This document shows positions 1 through 7,043 of a stretch of DNA of 8,616 bases, piece by piece; position 1 is the first letter of the stretch, and the number at the start of each line of letters is the position of its first letter. The position numbers were made by a program, and so were the translations under genes. The notes below the pieces were generated by a model. That model made no database searches. It was not told where the DNA came from and saw only the letters and a program-made list of their open reading frames with translations. The DNA comes from Pseudomonadota bacterium (lineage in GTDB: Bacteria > Pseudomonadota > Alphaproteobacteria > Rhizobiales > Hyphomicrobiaceae): positions 1 through 8,616 of the forward strand of contig JAKALI010000147.1 in assembly GCA_021813195.1 (NCBI GenBank). The letters are read 5' to 3'.

Positions 1-2177
1 ATCTCACTGGAGCCGAGCTGCGTCATTGTGAGCGCTTCCCTCTCCGTTTCGACGCCTTCGGGGACGATCTCCATGCCAAGCCCTTGGCCCAGCGTGATGA
101 CGGTTCGCACGATCGTATGATAGCGCTCCGACTGCGAGAGGCCGCTGACGAAGGAGCGGTCGATCTTGATTTTGTCGAAGCGGAAATTGCACAAGTAGGC
201 GAGGCTCGAATAGCCGGTGCCAAAATCATCGAGCGCCAATCGAAATCCGCGTGCGCGCAGCATATCGAGCATGGCGCGCGTGTTGTCGCCTGCATCCATC
301 AAGACGCCTTCGGTGATTTCCAGGACGATGTGGCGGGGATCGACCGCGTGTGTCTCACAGATGGATGACAGCCGATCGAGGAATCCGGGTTGGCGGAACT
401 GAAGCGGCGAGAGGTTGATGGACACATCGAGATGGGGCCAGCGGTGCCAATCCTCCATCGCACGATTGAGAACCCATTCGCCGACGAGCGGCATCAAGCC
501 GGCTTGTTCTGCGATGGGGATGAAGACACCGGGAGGAATCGTGCCGCGCTCAGGATGTTGCCAGCGCAAAAGCGCCTCGATACCGGTGATGGCGCCGGTG
601 CGGCAGGAGATGATCGGCTGATAGGCAAGGGCGAGTTGATTGCCCGTGATGGCCGCGGGCAAATCAAGTTCTATGGCGCGGCGCTCCTTCACCTGTTCCG
701 CCATGTTCTCGCTGAAGATGACCGTGCGGTTGCGTCCTGCGCTCTTGGCTTCATAGAGCGCGATGTCGGCGCACCGCATGATCTCCTCAGCGCTCATGCC
801 GTCCTCCGGCGCCATGGCGATCCCGATCGATGCCGTCACGATCAGGCTTTGGCCTGCGAGATCGAACGGTTGCAGAAAGGCCTTCGCGATACGCTCCGCG
901 AGGAAGCTTGCGGCGCGCCGGTCGTTCGTGATCCACAGAATGGCGAACTCGTCGCCGCCATACCGGGCCAGAAAATCCCCCTGGCGGACGTGGCTCGCCA
1001 AGCGTTGCGCAACCTGCACGATGAGGGCGTCGCCGGCGGGATGCCCCAGCGTGTCGTTGACGTCCTTGAAGCGATCGACGTCGATGTAGGCGACGATGGC
1101 ACGCCGGCCGTAAATGTCGCGGGAGATGTTTTCGATTTCGCGGCGCAGGTTTTGATCAAAGTGGGAGCGGTTGGGAAGGCCCGAGAGCCCGTCATGGCGA
1201 GCCGCATGGCGGGACTGCCGTTCGCGTTCGGCGAGAATTTCGGACGTTTGGCGCAGGCGCGAGAACATCACATGCGCTTGGATGGCGACGCCGATGACGC
1301 CAAGCGCGACAAGCGGCAAAATGACCGTGAGCAGGGTTTTGCCAGGACGTTCCGTCGTCCAAACGAGATAGCCGCCATCGGTGCCATCGTCACCAGAGAT
1401 GGGCTCGGCGGCCTTGCCGGACTGTTCGGGAAGTGTCGACGCGAGTGTGAGGTCCGGCAAGACGAGCGAGCGGCCCAGGCGCGCGACGTATTGGTCGTCG
1501 ATTGCAACGATGCTGATGAGCACGTTGGGCTGAGCTTGCACGAGGTCCATGTCGACGTTGGGTGCGATCGTGATGGCGGCCACGATCGAGAGCTGGCCGT
1601 CGATGCTGAGAATGTGGCCGCTCCAGCGCGCAACATCACGCGCGCCGCTCAGGGTCCTGTAGTCGCCCTGCTCAGCACCGAAGACATCTGGACGCTGACG
1701 CAGTACGGGCGGTCTGCTGGTCCTCACCTCGGCCAAGAGGTCAGCCAGCGGCGCACGATAGCGTTCATAACTTGTTGGATCCCGTCTTGAGCCACCCATG
1801 AACGCGTAAAGGGGCCGGTCGTCGGCGTCGAGAATGAAGACCTGATCGTGCCCGTAGGTTTCAGTCAGAAAGTAGCCGACGTTGGAGTCAACGAATTCGA
1901 GATCGATTTCCTCCCGCGTGATCTTGAGAACGGAATCGTCCCACCACGCAACGCTCTTTTGTTCATTGAGGGTGCGCGCGATCCCCATGTTCAAGGCGTT
2001 CTGTAGCAACGAGCGCTCGCGCTCTGTCGCGCTCTTATTCGCAGTCCAGGCCGCAAAGGCGATGATGGCAAGCAGGATTACCCCGCCAAGGGTGATCCCG
2101 GCGGCTGTGAGGTTCATCAGTCGCCGCAGATCGCTTTCATGGGCCCGCCGGATGGTGAGGTTGGGTGGGGATGGCAT
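1..2177 (-). CDS. CHASE4-GGDEF-EAL membrane-bound c-di-GMP cyclase/phosphodiesterase (C-terminus cut by window edge)
   Basis: The frame is open from ATG 2177 to the window edge: 725 residues, with only the last few dozen of the EAL domain missing. AGGAG lies 6 bases before the ATG. A membrane helix (about 24-44) is followed by a sensor segment with the WWDDSV motif (78-83) and a conserved stretch to about 130, typical of an extracytoplasmic CHASE4 domain, then a second helix (about 280-302). The GGDEF domain has DGLSGLPNR, the catalytic GGDEF at 407-411 and an intact RxxD inhibitory site (R398, D401) five residues before it. The EAL domain keeps EALLRW (from 534), N588, E620, DDFGTGYSSL (650-659), K671 in KIDRSF and EGVETE (707-712), so the metal and substrate ligands are present. 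By family knowledge GGDEF makes c-di-GMP from GTP and EAL cleaves it to pGpG. Both sites look competent, and the net activity cannot be read from sequence. The ligand of the sensor is unknown. Confidence 0.95.
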   Translation of the reverse strand, partial: MPSPPNLTIRRAHESDLRRLMNLTAAGITLGGVILLAIIAFAAWTANKSATERERSLLQNALNMGIARTLNEQKSVAWWDDSVLKITREEIDLEFVDSNVGYFLTETYGHDQVFILDADDRPLYAFMGGSRRDPTSYERYRAPLADLLAEVRTSRPPVLRQRPDVFGAEQGDYRTLSGARDVARWSGHILSIDGQLSIVAAITIAPNVDMDLVQAQPNVLISIVAIDDQYVARLGRSLVLPDLTLASTLPEQSGKAAEPISGDDGTDGGYLVWTTERPGKTLLTVILPLVALGVIGVAIQAHVMFSRLRQTSEILAERERQSRHAARHDGLSGLPNRSHFDQNLRREIENISRDIYGRRAIVAYIDVDRFKDVNDTLGHPAGDALIVQVAQRLASHVRQGDFLARYGGDEFAILWITNDRRAASFLAERIAKAFLQPFDLAGQSLIVTASIGIAMAPEDGMSAEEIMRCADIALYEAKSAGRNRTVIFSENMAEQVKERRAIELDLPAAITGNQLALAYQPIISCRTGAITGIEALLRWQHPERGTIPPGVFIPIAEQAGLMPLVGEWVLNRAMEDWHRWPHLDVSINLSPLQFRQPGFLDRLSSICETHAVDPRHIVLEITEGVLMDAGDNTRAMLDMLRARGFRLALDDFGTGYSSLAYLCNFRFDKIKIDRSFVSGLSQSERYHTIVRTVITLGQGLGMEIVPEGVETEREALTMTQLGSSE

Positions 2178-2344
2178 GGTAAACTCCTGAAACGCCCACC
2201 CAGGAATACACGCATAAGTTGAATACTTCGTTAGGCATGGTGGCTGAAGCCGCCCCGATGAGTTGCGGAACGTTATGTAAAAACAGATTGATAGTGGTCT
2301 TCGACGGCGCCTGAGGCTTACTTTGGGCTTCGGCAGAATACGAC

Positions 2345-2373
2345 TTGAAATTGTAATATTAAGAGAATATCAA
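2345..2373 (+). promoter_or_regulatory. Candidate sigma70-type promoter for the GNAT-like gene
   Basis: TTGAAA (2345-2350) and TATCAA (2368-2373) are separated by 17 bases inside an AT-rich island that contrasts with the GC-rich surroundings. The predicted transcript would start near 2380, giving a leader of about 70 bases before ATG 2452. The -10 match is 4 of 6. The spacer contains a perfect palindrome TAATATTA (2354-2361). This is a pattern match only. Confidence 0.4.
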
Positions 2374-2375
2374 CC

Positions 2376-2391
2376 TTAACGAAATCTTAAC
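2376..2391. promoter_or_regulatory. Candidate CtrA binding site (TTAA-N7-TTAAC)
   Basis: The bases read TTAACGAAATCTTAAC: TTAA (2376-2379), seven bases, then TTAAC (2387-2391), a perfect match to the full CtrA box of alphaproteobacteria. It can also be seen as two CTTAACG direct repeats with an 11-base period. It sits between the divergent c-di-GMP enzyme gene (ATG 185 bases beyond the left end of the box) and the GNAT-like gene (ATG 60 bases beyond the right end). It lies just downstream of the candidate -10 at 2368-2373, over the expected start point, so CtrA would be expected to block that particular promoter. Activation of another promoter, in either direction, is also possible. Confidence 0.55.
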
Positions 2392-2416
2392 GCCTTTTCG
2401 GGAGCGGGGCGGAGAT

Positions 2417-2429
2417 TTCGAGTCTCGAA
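2417..2429. promoter_or_regulatory. Perfect palindrome centred on a GANTC (CcrM-type) site
   Basis: TTCGAG-T-CTCGAA is a perfect 6+1+6 inverted repeat whose centre, GAGTC (2420-2424), is a GANTC methylation target. A one-base centre is too tight for an RNA hairpin of that exact form, so a dimeric DNA-binding site is the more natural reading. It lies 22 bases before ATG 2452, in the expected leader of the GNAT-like gene. No specific regulator can be named. Confidence 0.35.
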
Positions 2430-2451
2430 TTCAAGATCAAGGTTGTTTGAG

Positions 2452-3210
2452 ATGCAACACTTAGCAATCCGCACCCGCGCCGACGATCCGAACCTCAAAA
2501 AAGCCGCCGCAGCGATTGAGCAAGCGGCTTGGTCTGAACTCGGCTACCTGAACTTCACGCGGCCTCACTACGAGCTCTATGCGGAACTTCTGGACCGCTA
2601 TGCGGACTATCAGCTCTGTCTTGTTGACACGCAGCGAGGCTATCCCGTGGCGGTCGCCAACTGCGTGCCACTCTGTGTGACGGACATCGATGATCTTCCG
2701 CCGGAAGGCTGGGACTGGGTGGTCGAAACAGCTGCGGCTCGCAAGCCGGGAGTTCCGGCCAACATGCTGGGAGCGCTCGCAATCTCCGTTCCGGTTGTTC
2801 ATCGTGCGAAGGGCTATGCGCGTACCATGATTGAGGCGCTCGTCGCTCTCGCCGCCATCCGTGGATTGGATGGTCTCATCGCACCTGTGCGGCCGTCCGC
2901 AAAAGCAGACCATCCGCGCGTTTCGATCGAGGACTACATCACGTGGACAGACTCCAACGGACGGCCCTTCGATCCGTGGCTGCGGAGCCATATGGCCGCT
3001 GGTGGCCGACTTGTCGGACCCTGCTCACGCTCGATGGTCGTGGAAGAACATGTCGGCTTTTGGGAAAGCTGGTCGCGTCAGTCATTCGCCGCATCCGGGC
3101 GTTATGAGGTGGATGGAGCGCTCGTCCCCGTTGAGATCGATCTTGATCGTCAGCTTGGCCGGTACGAGGAGCCCAACGTCTGGGTCGCCTATCAAGCGAG
3201 TCGGGCCTAA
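2452..3210 (+). CDS. GNAT-like acyltransferase, substrate unknown
   Basis: The product is 252 residues and resembles a GNAT (GCN5-related) acyltransferase. The segment HRAKGYARTMIEAL (117-130) fits the R/Q-x-x-G-x-G/A acyl-CoA pyrophosphate loop and its following helix. It is preceded by hydrophobic strand-like residues (ANMLGALAISVPVV), as in that fold. The C-terminal part, with FDPWLRSH near 173 and a conserved-looking GRYEEPNVWV near 236, resembles a group of uncharacterised GNAT proteins that I recall only as a pattern. No signal peptide or membrane helix is seen, so it is probably cytoplasmic. I chose ATG 2452 because AAGG (2439-2442) is 9 bases upstream. A TTG at 2443 in the same frame would add three residues and has no room for a ribosome site. 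The gene stands alone, divergent from the c-di-GMP enzyme. Substrate and pathway are unknown. Confidence 0.8.
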   Translation: MQHLAIRTRADDPNLKKAAAAIEQAAWSELGYLNFTRPHYELYAELLDRYADYQLCLVDTQRGYPVAVANCVPLCVTDIDDLPPEGWDWVVETAAARKPGVPANMLGALAISVPVVHRAKGYARTMIEALVALAAIRGLDGLIAPVRPSAKADHPRVSIEDYITWTDSNGRPFDPWLRSHMAAGGRLVGPCSRSMVVEEHVGFWESWSRQSFAASGRYEVDGALVPVEIDLDRQLGRYEEPNVWVAYQASRA

Positions 3211-3333
3211 TTCATCCGGGACCGCCGGGCCTGTTTAGCATCCGTTCACAATGAATTCGTGCCCTGATCCTCAGGAATGGGAGCAGACGGTCTCCTCATG
3301 GCGTTGCGGATTGTGTTAGGCAGGTAGGCGTCT

Positions 3334-3410
3334 GGCCCCGTAGCTCAACCGGATAGAGCACCAGCCTTCGAAGCTGGGGGTTGCAGGTTCGAATCCTGCC
3401 GGGGTCGCCA
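3334..3410 (+). tRNA. tRNA-Arg (anticodon UCG)
   Basis: The 77 bases fold as a complete cloverleaf. The acceptor stem GGCCCCG pairs with CGGGGUC (one G-U), followed by discriminator G and an encoded CCA. The D-stem is GCUC/GAGC, the anticodon stem CCAGC/GCUGG with loop CUUCGAA, and the T-stem GCAGG/CCUGC with loop UUCGAAU. The anticodon UCG reads CGA and possibly other CGN arginine codons. No convincing promoter was found in the 123 bases upstream. Confidence 0.97.
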
Positions 3411-3426
3411 CCTCGCGCAATTGGCG

Positions 3427-3443
3427 CCGGAGTCCCGGTTTTT
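3427..3443 (+). terminator. Possible intrinsic terminator after tRNA-Arg
   Basis: CCGG (3427-3430) and CCGG (3435-3438) can pair across an AGTC loop and are followed directly by five T residues (3439-3443), 16 bases after the tRNA. The stem is only 4 bp, or 5 if a terminal G-U is counted, so it would be weak. Confidence 0.4.
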
Positions 3444-3532
3444 CTTGCCGACCGCCGTTATTCTTGTCAGTTTTATGACGCTGACTCGTTGCGGCGGCGT
3501 TCTCCGCCATACTCCGCTCGGCATTGGGATTC
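3430..3532. promoter_or_regulatory. Cluster of three GANTC sites upstream of the L,D-transpeptidase gene
   Basis: GAGTC (3430-3434), GACTC (3483-3487) and GATTC (3528-3532) lie within 103 bases; the last ends 8 bases before ATG 3540. GANTC is the CcrM methylation target in alphaproteobacteria, and GcrA acts at promoters carrying methylated GANTC. A random sequence gives about one site in 256 bases, fewer in GC-rich DNA, so three here is suggestive. I found no clear -35/-10 pair in this stretch. A short inverted repeat, GTCAG (3466-3470) with CTGAC (3481-3485), overlaps the middle site. Confidence 0.35.
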
Positions 3533-3539
3533 TAAGTCC

Positions 3540-4115
3540 ATGCAATTCTACGGTTCGATACGGAACATCGTGTTGGTCGTGGTGGCCGCAGCGGCGGTGA
3601 CCACGTTGCATCCGATCCGTGCGCAGGCGCAGGATTTCTTCTCGTTCCTTTGGGGCGGAGGCTATCGGGAAGATGTCGCATTCCCGCCGAGCGTTGCACC
3701 TCGACAGATCATCGTGTCGTTCGGCGACCGCAAGCTCTACTGGGTCTATGCGCGCGGCGCCGCCATCTCCTACCCCATCGCCGTACCACGCGAGCAAAGC
3801 CGCTGGTCCGGCATCACCACCGTCTCGCGCAAGGCCGTGAACCCGCCGTGGACACCCACGTCTCAGATGCGCCGCGAAAACCCGAGTTTGCCCGCTTACG
3901 TTCCCGGCGGGCACCCGCAAAATCCGCTCGGCGTGCGCGCGCTCTACCTCGGCGCCTCGATGTACCGCATTCACGGCACGGATGCGCCCTGGACCATTGG
4001 CACGGCGGCGTCAAAGGGCTGCATCCGCATGTACAACGAGGACGTGCTCGATCTCTACCCGCGTGTGCCCGTGGGGACGCGCGTGACCGTGACCTGGAAA
4101 CGGTTCACGACCTGA
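3540..4115 (+). CDS. Exported L,D-transpeptidase (YkuD / ErfK-YbiS-YcfS-YnhG family)
   Basis: The product is 191 residues, a compact single-domain enzyme. Residues 1-31 form a Sec-type signal peptide (hydrophobic core IVLVVVAAAAVTTL, probable cleavage after the AQA at 28-30 or just beyond). The YkuD domain fills most of the rest, with RQIIVSFGDRKLYWVY (55-70) as the usual start, GVRALYLG (131-138), H145 in the YRIHGT motif and the catalytic cysteine C161 in SKGCIRM (158-164). Family members form mDAP-mDAP (3-3) peptidoglycan cross-links or attach lipoprotein or outer-membrane proteins to the wall, in the periplasm; which applies here is not visible. ATG 3540 was chosen because it starts the signal peptide. 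The frame is open further upstream but there runs through the tRNA. No strong ribosome site is seen. The 3' end overlaps the convergent hydrolase gene by 11 bases. Confidence 0.93.
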   Translation: MQFYGSIRNIVLVVVAAAAVTTLHPIRAQAQDFFSFLWGGGYREDVAFPPSVAPRQIIVSFGDRKLYWVYARGAAISYPIAVPREQSRWSGITTVSRKAVNPPWTPTSQMRRENPSLPAYVPGGHPQNPLGVRALYLGASMYRIHGTDAPWTIGTAASKGCIRMYNEDVLDLYPRVPVGTRVTVTWKRFTT

Positions 4116-4785
4116 GACCGCAGCTTGGGGCTATGTCGGAAGGCCGTGTGTGCGCAAACGCGACGACGCGCTGTGCAATCACGTTCAGCATTTCGGTATG
4201 GGATGCCCCACCCGCAGCCCGCGCCCGCAAGTCGTGGTCGCCGTCCTCAATCCAGAGGAACTCGATACCTGATGCGAGAGGATATTCCATAACCTCGTCA
4301 CGCGAGCCAAGTTTATCGCGTGTGCCTTGAACGATGAGTGTTGGGGTTTCGAGCGCGCGCAGGTGCGCGGTTCGCGTGCGCTCGCGCGATTGCGCGGGAT
4401 GAAACGGATAGCCGAAGACGATGACGCCGCTGATGCCTTGTGGTTTGGCAAGTCGATCCGCGACCATCGTTGCGACCCGTCCCCCCATGGATTTCCCACC
4501 AATGAGCAGGCGGCAATCGGATTTGAAGCGACCACGCCATGTTTGCGCGGCCGCCTCGAACTCTCCGCAGAGGTGACCGATCGGCGGTGGCGGACGACGT
4601 TTGCCGGTTTCGCCACGAGAGCGCATGTAGGAAAACTCGAAGCGATGAACGCATAGGCCCGCATGCGCCAGGGTCTGCACGATCCCGTCAAGAAACGGAC
4701 TGCGCATTCCAGCGCCCGCACCATGAGCCAACAGCAGATGGGACTGGGCTCTCTCATCTCCCGTTGTGAGGAATGTCAACGTCAT
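4105..4785 (-). CDS. Alpha/beta hydrolase, KANL3/Tex30 (dienelactone hydrolase-like) type
   Basis: The product is 226 residues and has the layout of a small alpha/beta hydrolase. LLLAHGAGAGM (17-27) is the oxyanion-loop strand-turn. The nucleophile elbow is GGKSMGGR with S99. The acid is probably D157 in GTRDKLG, and the histidine is H184 in DGDHDL. The HGAGAGM and GKSMGGR combination is typical of the KANL3/Tex30-like group, whose bacterial members have no settled substrate. No signal peptide is seen. Start choice: the frame also has a GTG at 4860 (251 residues) preceded closely by an in-frame stop. I prefer ATG 4785 because homology-like sequence starts there, and because GTG 4860 would leave only 32 bases to the divergent mepA start. 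Neither start has a strong ribosome site. Its 3' end overlaps that of the L,D-transpeptidase gene. Confidence 0.85.
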   Translation of the reverse strand: MTLTFLTTGDERAQSHLLLAHGAGAGMRSPFLDGIVQTLAHAGLCVHRFEFSYMRSRGETGKRRPPPPIGHLCGEFEAAAQTWRGRFKSDCRLLIGGKSMGGRVATMVADRLAKPQGISGVIVFGYPFHPAQSRERTRTAHLRALETPTLIVQGTRDKLGSRDEVMEYPLASGIEFLWIEDGDHDLRARAAGGASHTEMLNVIAQRVVAFAHTRPSDIAPSCGLRS

Positions 4786-4892
4786 GGCCGATCGATTTTG
4801 CGGCAGGATCAGCGTCCCGGTCACGCGGTCTATTCCGGAGTCGCATTTTTGCCCTTTCACTTTCTAACATGGTCTGATCTGTTAGGGGGACC

Positions 4893-6077
4893 ATGGCAGG
4901 AATGCGCACACTTCAACTTGCCGGCCTGGTTGTCGCGGCGATGGCAAGTCATTCATGGGTCGTGAACGCCGAAGAGGGGCTTGCGGGCTGGCAAGGGGCG
5001 GCGAGCCGGGCGGCGGCAGCGGCTGCCGAGCGCGCATCGCGCGACGCCGTTGAACGTCCGGCAGACGAGCCATCGATCAATGAAGATGCGGCTGGGGCAA
5101 CGTCCCAACCGACCGGCTCGGGCGCGCCTGCTGATGCGAAGCCCGGCGCCAGCATGAAGACGCCGCCAGCCATCCCAGCGAAGACTCTCTTTGGCGCCGC
5201 CACCACACCTAGTCCGCTCGCAGCACGCGCCATCGGCGGCTACGCGAAAGGCTGCCTCGCTGGCGCACAAGCGCTCGCCATTGACGGGCCAGCGTGGCAA
5301 GCCATGCGCTTATCGCGCAATCGGAACTGGGGTCACCCGCAACTCATCTCTTTGCTGGAGCGCTTCGCCAAGGAAGTCCAAGAAAAGGATGGGTGGCCTG
5401 GACTTCTCATCGGCGACATCTCACAGCCGCGCGGCGGTCCCATGCTCACCGGTCACTCGAGCCACCAACTGGGCCTCGACGCGGATGTCTGGTTCACACC
5501 CATGCCCGCGCGTCGCCTGACCAAGAGCGAGCGCGAAAATCTCTCCGCCACCTCGATGCTGGCCGCAGACAATTTATCGGTCAATCCCAAGGTTTGGGGC
5601 GAGGGACAGGTCAAGATCATTCGTCGCGTCGCATCGTATCAGGAAGTGGAACGCGTGCTGGTTCACCCGGCGATCAAGAAGGCTCTGTGTGAGGCGGCAG
5701 GGTCCGATCGATCCTGGCTAAATAAGGTGCGTCCGATTTGGGGTCACTACTATCATTTTCATATTCGCATGGGGTGTCCCGCGGAGTCCGTCGGGTGTGT
5801 GCGTCAGGCACCACCGCCGAGTGATGACGGTTGCGGCAAGGAACTCGACGACTGGTATAAGCTGCTGACGGCACCGCCGCCGCCCAAACCCACCGTGCCG
5901 GTGAAGCCCCCGCCGCCCAAACCGCCGCTTACACTGGCGGATTTACCTGCAGATTGCCGCACGGTGTTGGAGAGTGGTGAGACCGCCTCTCAACCCGATG
6001 CCAAGAACTTGGCGACAGGAACGGCAGGCGATAACGGGGTATTGGATGCCCCCAAGCCACAAGCCCGTTCGAACTGA
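4893..6077 (+). CDS. mepA: Penicillin-insensitive murein endopeptidase (peptidase M74)
   Basis: The product is 394 residues against about 274 for E. coli MepA. A signal peptide covers about 1-26. Residues 27-95 are Ala/Pro-rich low complexity. The M74 domain follows (about 105-305), with SSHQLGLDADVWF (189-201) giving zinc ligands H191 and D198, and GHYYHFHIRMGCP (284-296) giving H288 and zinc ligand H290. A Pro-rich linker with PPPPKP twice (327-345) and a tail of about 45 residues end the protein. By family knowledge MepA cuts D-Ala-mDAP and mDAP-mDAP cross-links in the periplasm and is not inhibited by penicillin. AGGGGGA (4884-4890) lies very close to ATG 4893 and 11 bases from a second in-frame ATG at 4902, which would also give a good signal peptide. 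The true start may therefore be 4902. Confidence 0.94.
   Translation: MAGMRTLQLAGLVVAAMASHSWVVNAEEGLAGWQGAASRAAAAAAERASRDAVERPADEPSINEDAAGATSQPTGSGAPADAKPGASMKTPPAIPAKTLFGAATTPSPLAARAIGGYAKGCLAGAQALAIDGPAWQAMRLSRNRNWGHPQLISLLERFAKEVQEKDGWPGLLIGDISQPRGGPMLTGHSSHQLGLDADVWFTPMPARRLTKSERENLSATSMLAADNLSVNPKVWGEGQVKIIRRVASYQEVERVLVHPAIKKALCEAAGSDRSWLNKVRPIWGHYYHFHIRMGCPAESVGCVRQAPPPSDDGCGKELDDWYKLLTAPPPPKPTVPVKPPPPKPPLTLADLPADCRTVLESGETASQPDAKNLATGTAGDNGVLDAPKPQARSN
5877..5923 (+). repeat. 14-base direct repeat in the mepA proline-rich linker
   Basis: CCGCCGCCCAAACC occurs at 5877-5890 and again at 5910-5923, a 33-base period. Both copies are in the same frame and encode Pro-Pro-Lys-Pro stretches. 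This looks like a small in-frame duplication that lengthened the linker. Confidence 0.8.
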
Positions 6078-6184
6078 GCGTGCTGCGGATCTTCGGCCGC
6101 CGGCCGCCTGCACGATGCGAAAAAGTACCTCTGGGTGCTCGATCCGCGTTGATCCATGACCTCGCCACCGCGCGCCGTCGCATG

Positions 6185-6880
6185 TCAGGCGCGCTTTGCG
6201 ATAGCATCATCAGTGCCGCTCTGGTCGGCGTCGGGGTCTGCAGGGAGCGCACAGCGAACGCCTGTTCCCCGGAGCCCGCAATAACCATGTGGGACCTTCG
6301 CCAAGTATTGTTGATGGTAAGCCTCGGCGAAGTAGAAGGCGGGGGCTGGCAGAATTTCTGTCGTAATCCGTCCATATCCGGCAGCCGTAAGGCCGGCCTG
6401 GAACAGATCACGCGATGCAATCGCCTGCGCGTATTGCGCATCGTTGAACGTATAGATTCCGGAGCGATACTGGGTGCCGATATCATTACCCTGACGAAAC
6501 CCCTGTGTTGGGTCATGAGCTTCCCAGAACGTGCACAGGAGACGATCGTATGAGAGGACCTGCGGATCGAAGACGACGAGCACAACCTCATTATGTCCCG
6601 TGCGGCCCGAGCACACCTCTTCATAGGTTGGGTTGGGCGTGAGCCCGCCAGCATAGCCGACGCCCGTTACGACGATGCCGCTTCCGAGCTGCCAGAATCG
6701 CCGCTCCGCCCCCCAGAAGCAGCCCATGCCGAACAGCGCCTGGGCGCTGCCTTCGGGATACGGACCTTTTAATGGGCGGTGCAGGACGTAGTGGGAGACC
6801 GCCGTTGGGATCGGCTGCGGGCGTCCAGGCAACGCCTGATCGGGCGTCGGCATCCTGGTCTTGACGTCGGAGAACGGCAT
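6185..6880 (-). CDS. msrA: Peptide methionine sulfoxide reductase MsrA
   Basis: The product is 231 residues, slightly longer than E. coli MsrA (212). It reduces the S epimer of methionine sulfoxide in proteins using thioredoxin. The catalytic C54 lies in [13 protein letters not shown] (51-63). Other family marks are GYAGG (75-79), [15 protein letters not shown] (84-98) and [19 protein letters not shown] (122-140). The recycling cysteines are C201 in HGYCG and C210 in GTGVRC, one residue farther apart than in E. coli. There is no signal peptide; the N-terminal 45 residues precede the core, as in the long MsrA form. GGAG (6891-6888) lies 7 bases before ATG 6880. A tail of about 20 acidic or polar residues follows the last cysteine. 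It is convergent with mepA and divergent from the next gene. Confidence 0.96.
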   Translation of the reverse strand: MPFSDVKTRMPTPDQALPGRPQPIPTAVSHYVLHRPLKGPYPEGSAQALFGMGCFWGAERRFWQLGSGIVVTGVGYAGGLTPNPTYEEVCSGRTGHNEVVLVVFDPQVLSYDRLLCTFWEAHDPTQGFRQGNDIGTQYRSGIYTFNDAQYAQAIASRDLFQAGLTAAGYGRITTEILPAPAFYFAEAYHQQYLAKVPHGYCGLRGTGVRCALPADPDADQSGTDDAIAKRA

Positions 6881-7043
6881 CGGTGGGCTCCGTCAACGAG
6901 CTGGTCTGCTACGTTAGCTTACGACGCCGAGCTGTCGCAGTTTTTTGGGTTGTTGCGCATCATGCTTCAATTTGCCGTGAGGAGCATCTAGGATCGGTCG
7001 CCACGCGGGATGAGGTGTGGGCTCAAAAAGGGCAAATCTGGCT

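Noticed and set aside
390..1790. A 466-codon open frame on the plus strand.
   Set aside because: It runs antisense to the c-di-GMP enzyme, whose frame contains intact GGDEF and EAL motifs. The plus-strand translation shows no recognisable domain, and long antisense frames are normal in GC-rich coding DNA.
2461..2991. A 176-codon minus-strand open frame inside the GNAT-like gene.
   Set aside because: It is antisense to the sense frame that carries the acyl-CoA loop. Its Cys/Arg-rich translation has no recognisable feature.
3381..3539. An N-terminal extension of the L,D-transpeptidase frame back to an ATG at 3381.
   Set aside because: That ATG-like start lies inside tRNA-Arg, and the extension would bury the signal peptide 53 residues into the protein.
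6096..6112. GC-rich inverted repeat GGCCG-C-CGGCC between mepA and msrA.
   Set aside because: The one-base centre cannot form a hairpin as such, and no T-run follows on either strand. It is easily explained by GC-rich composition.
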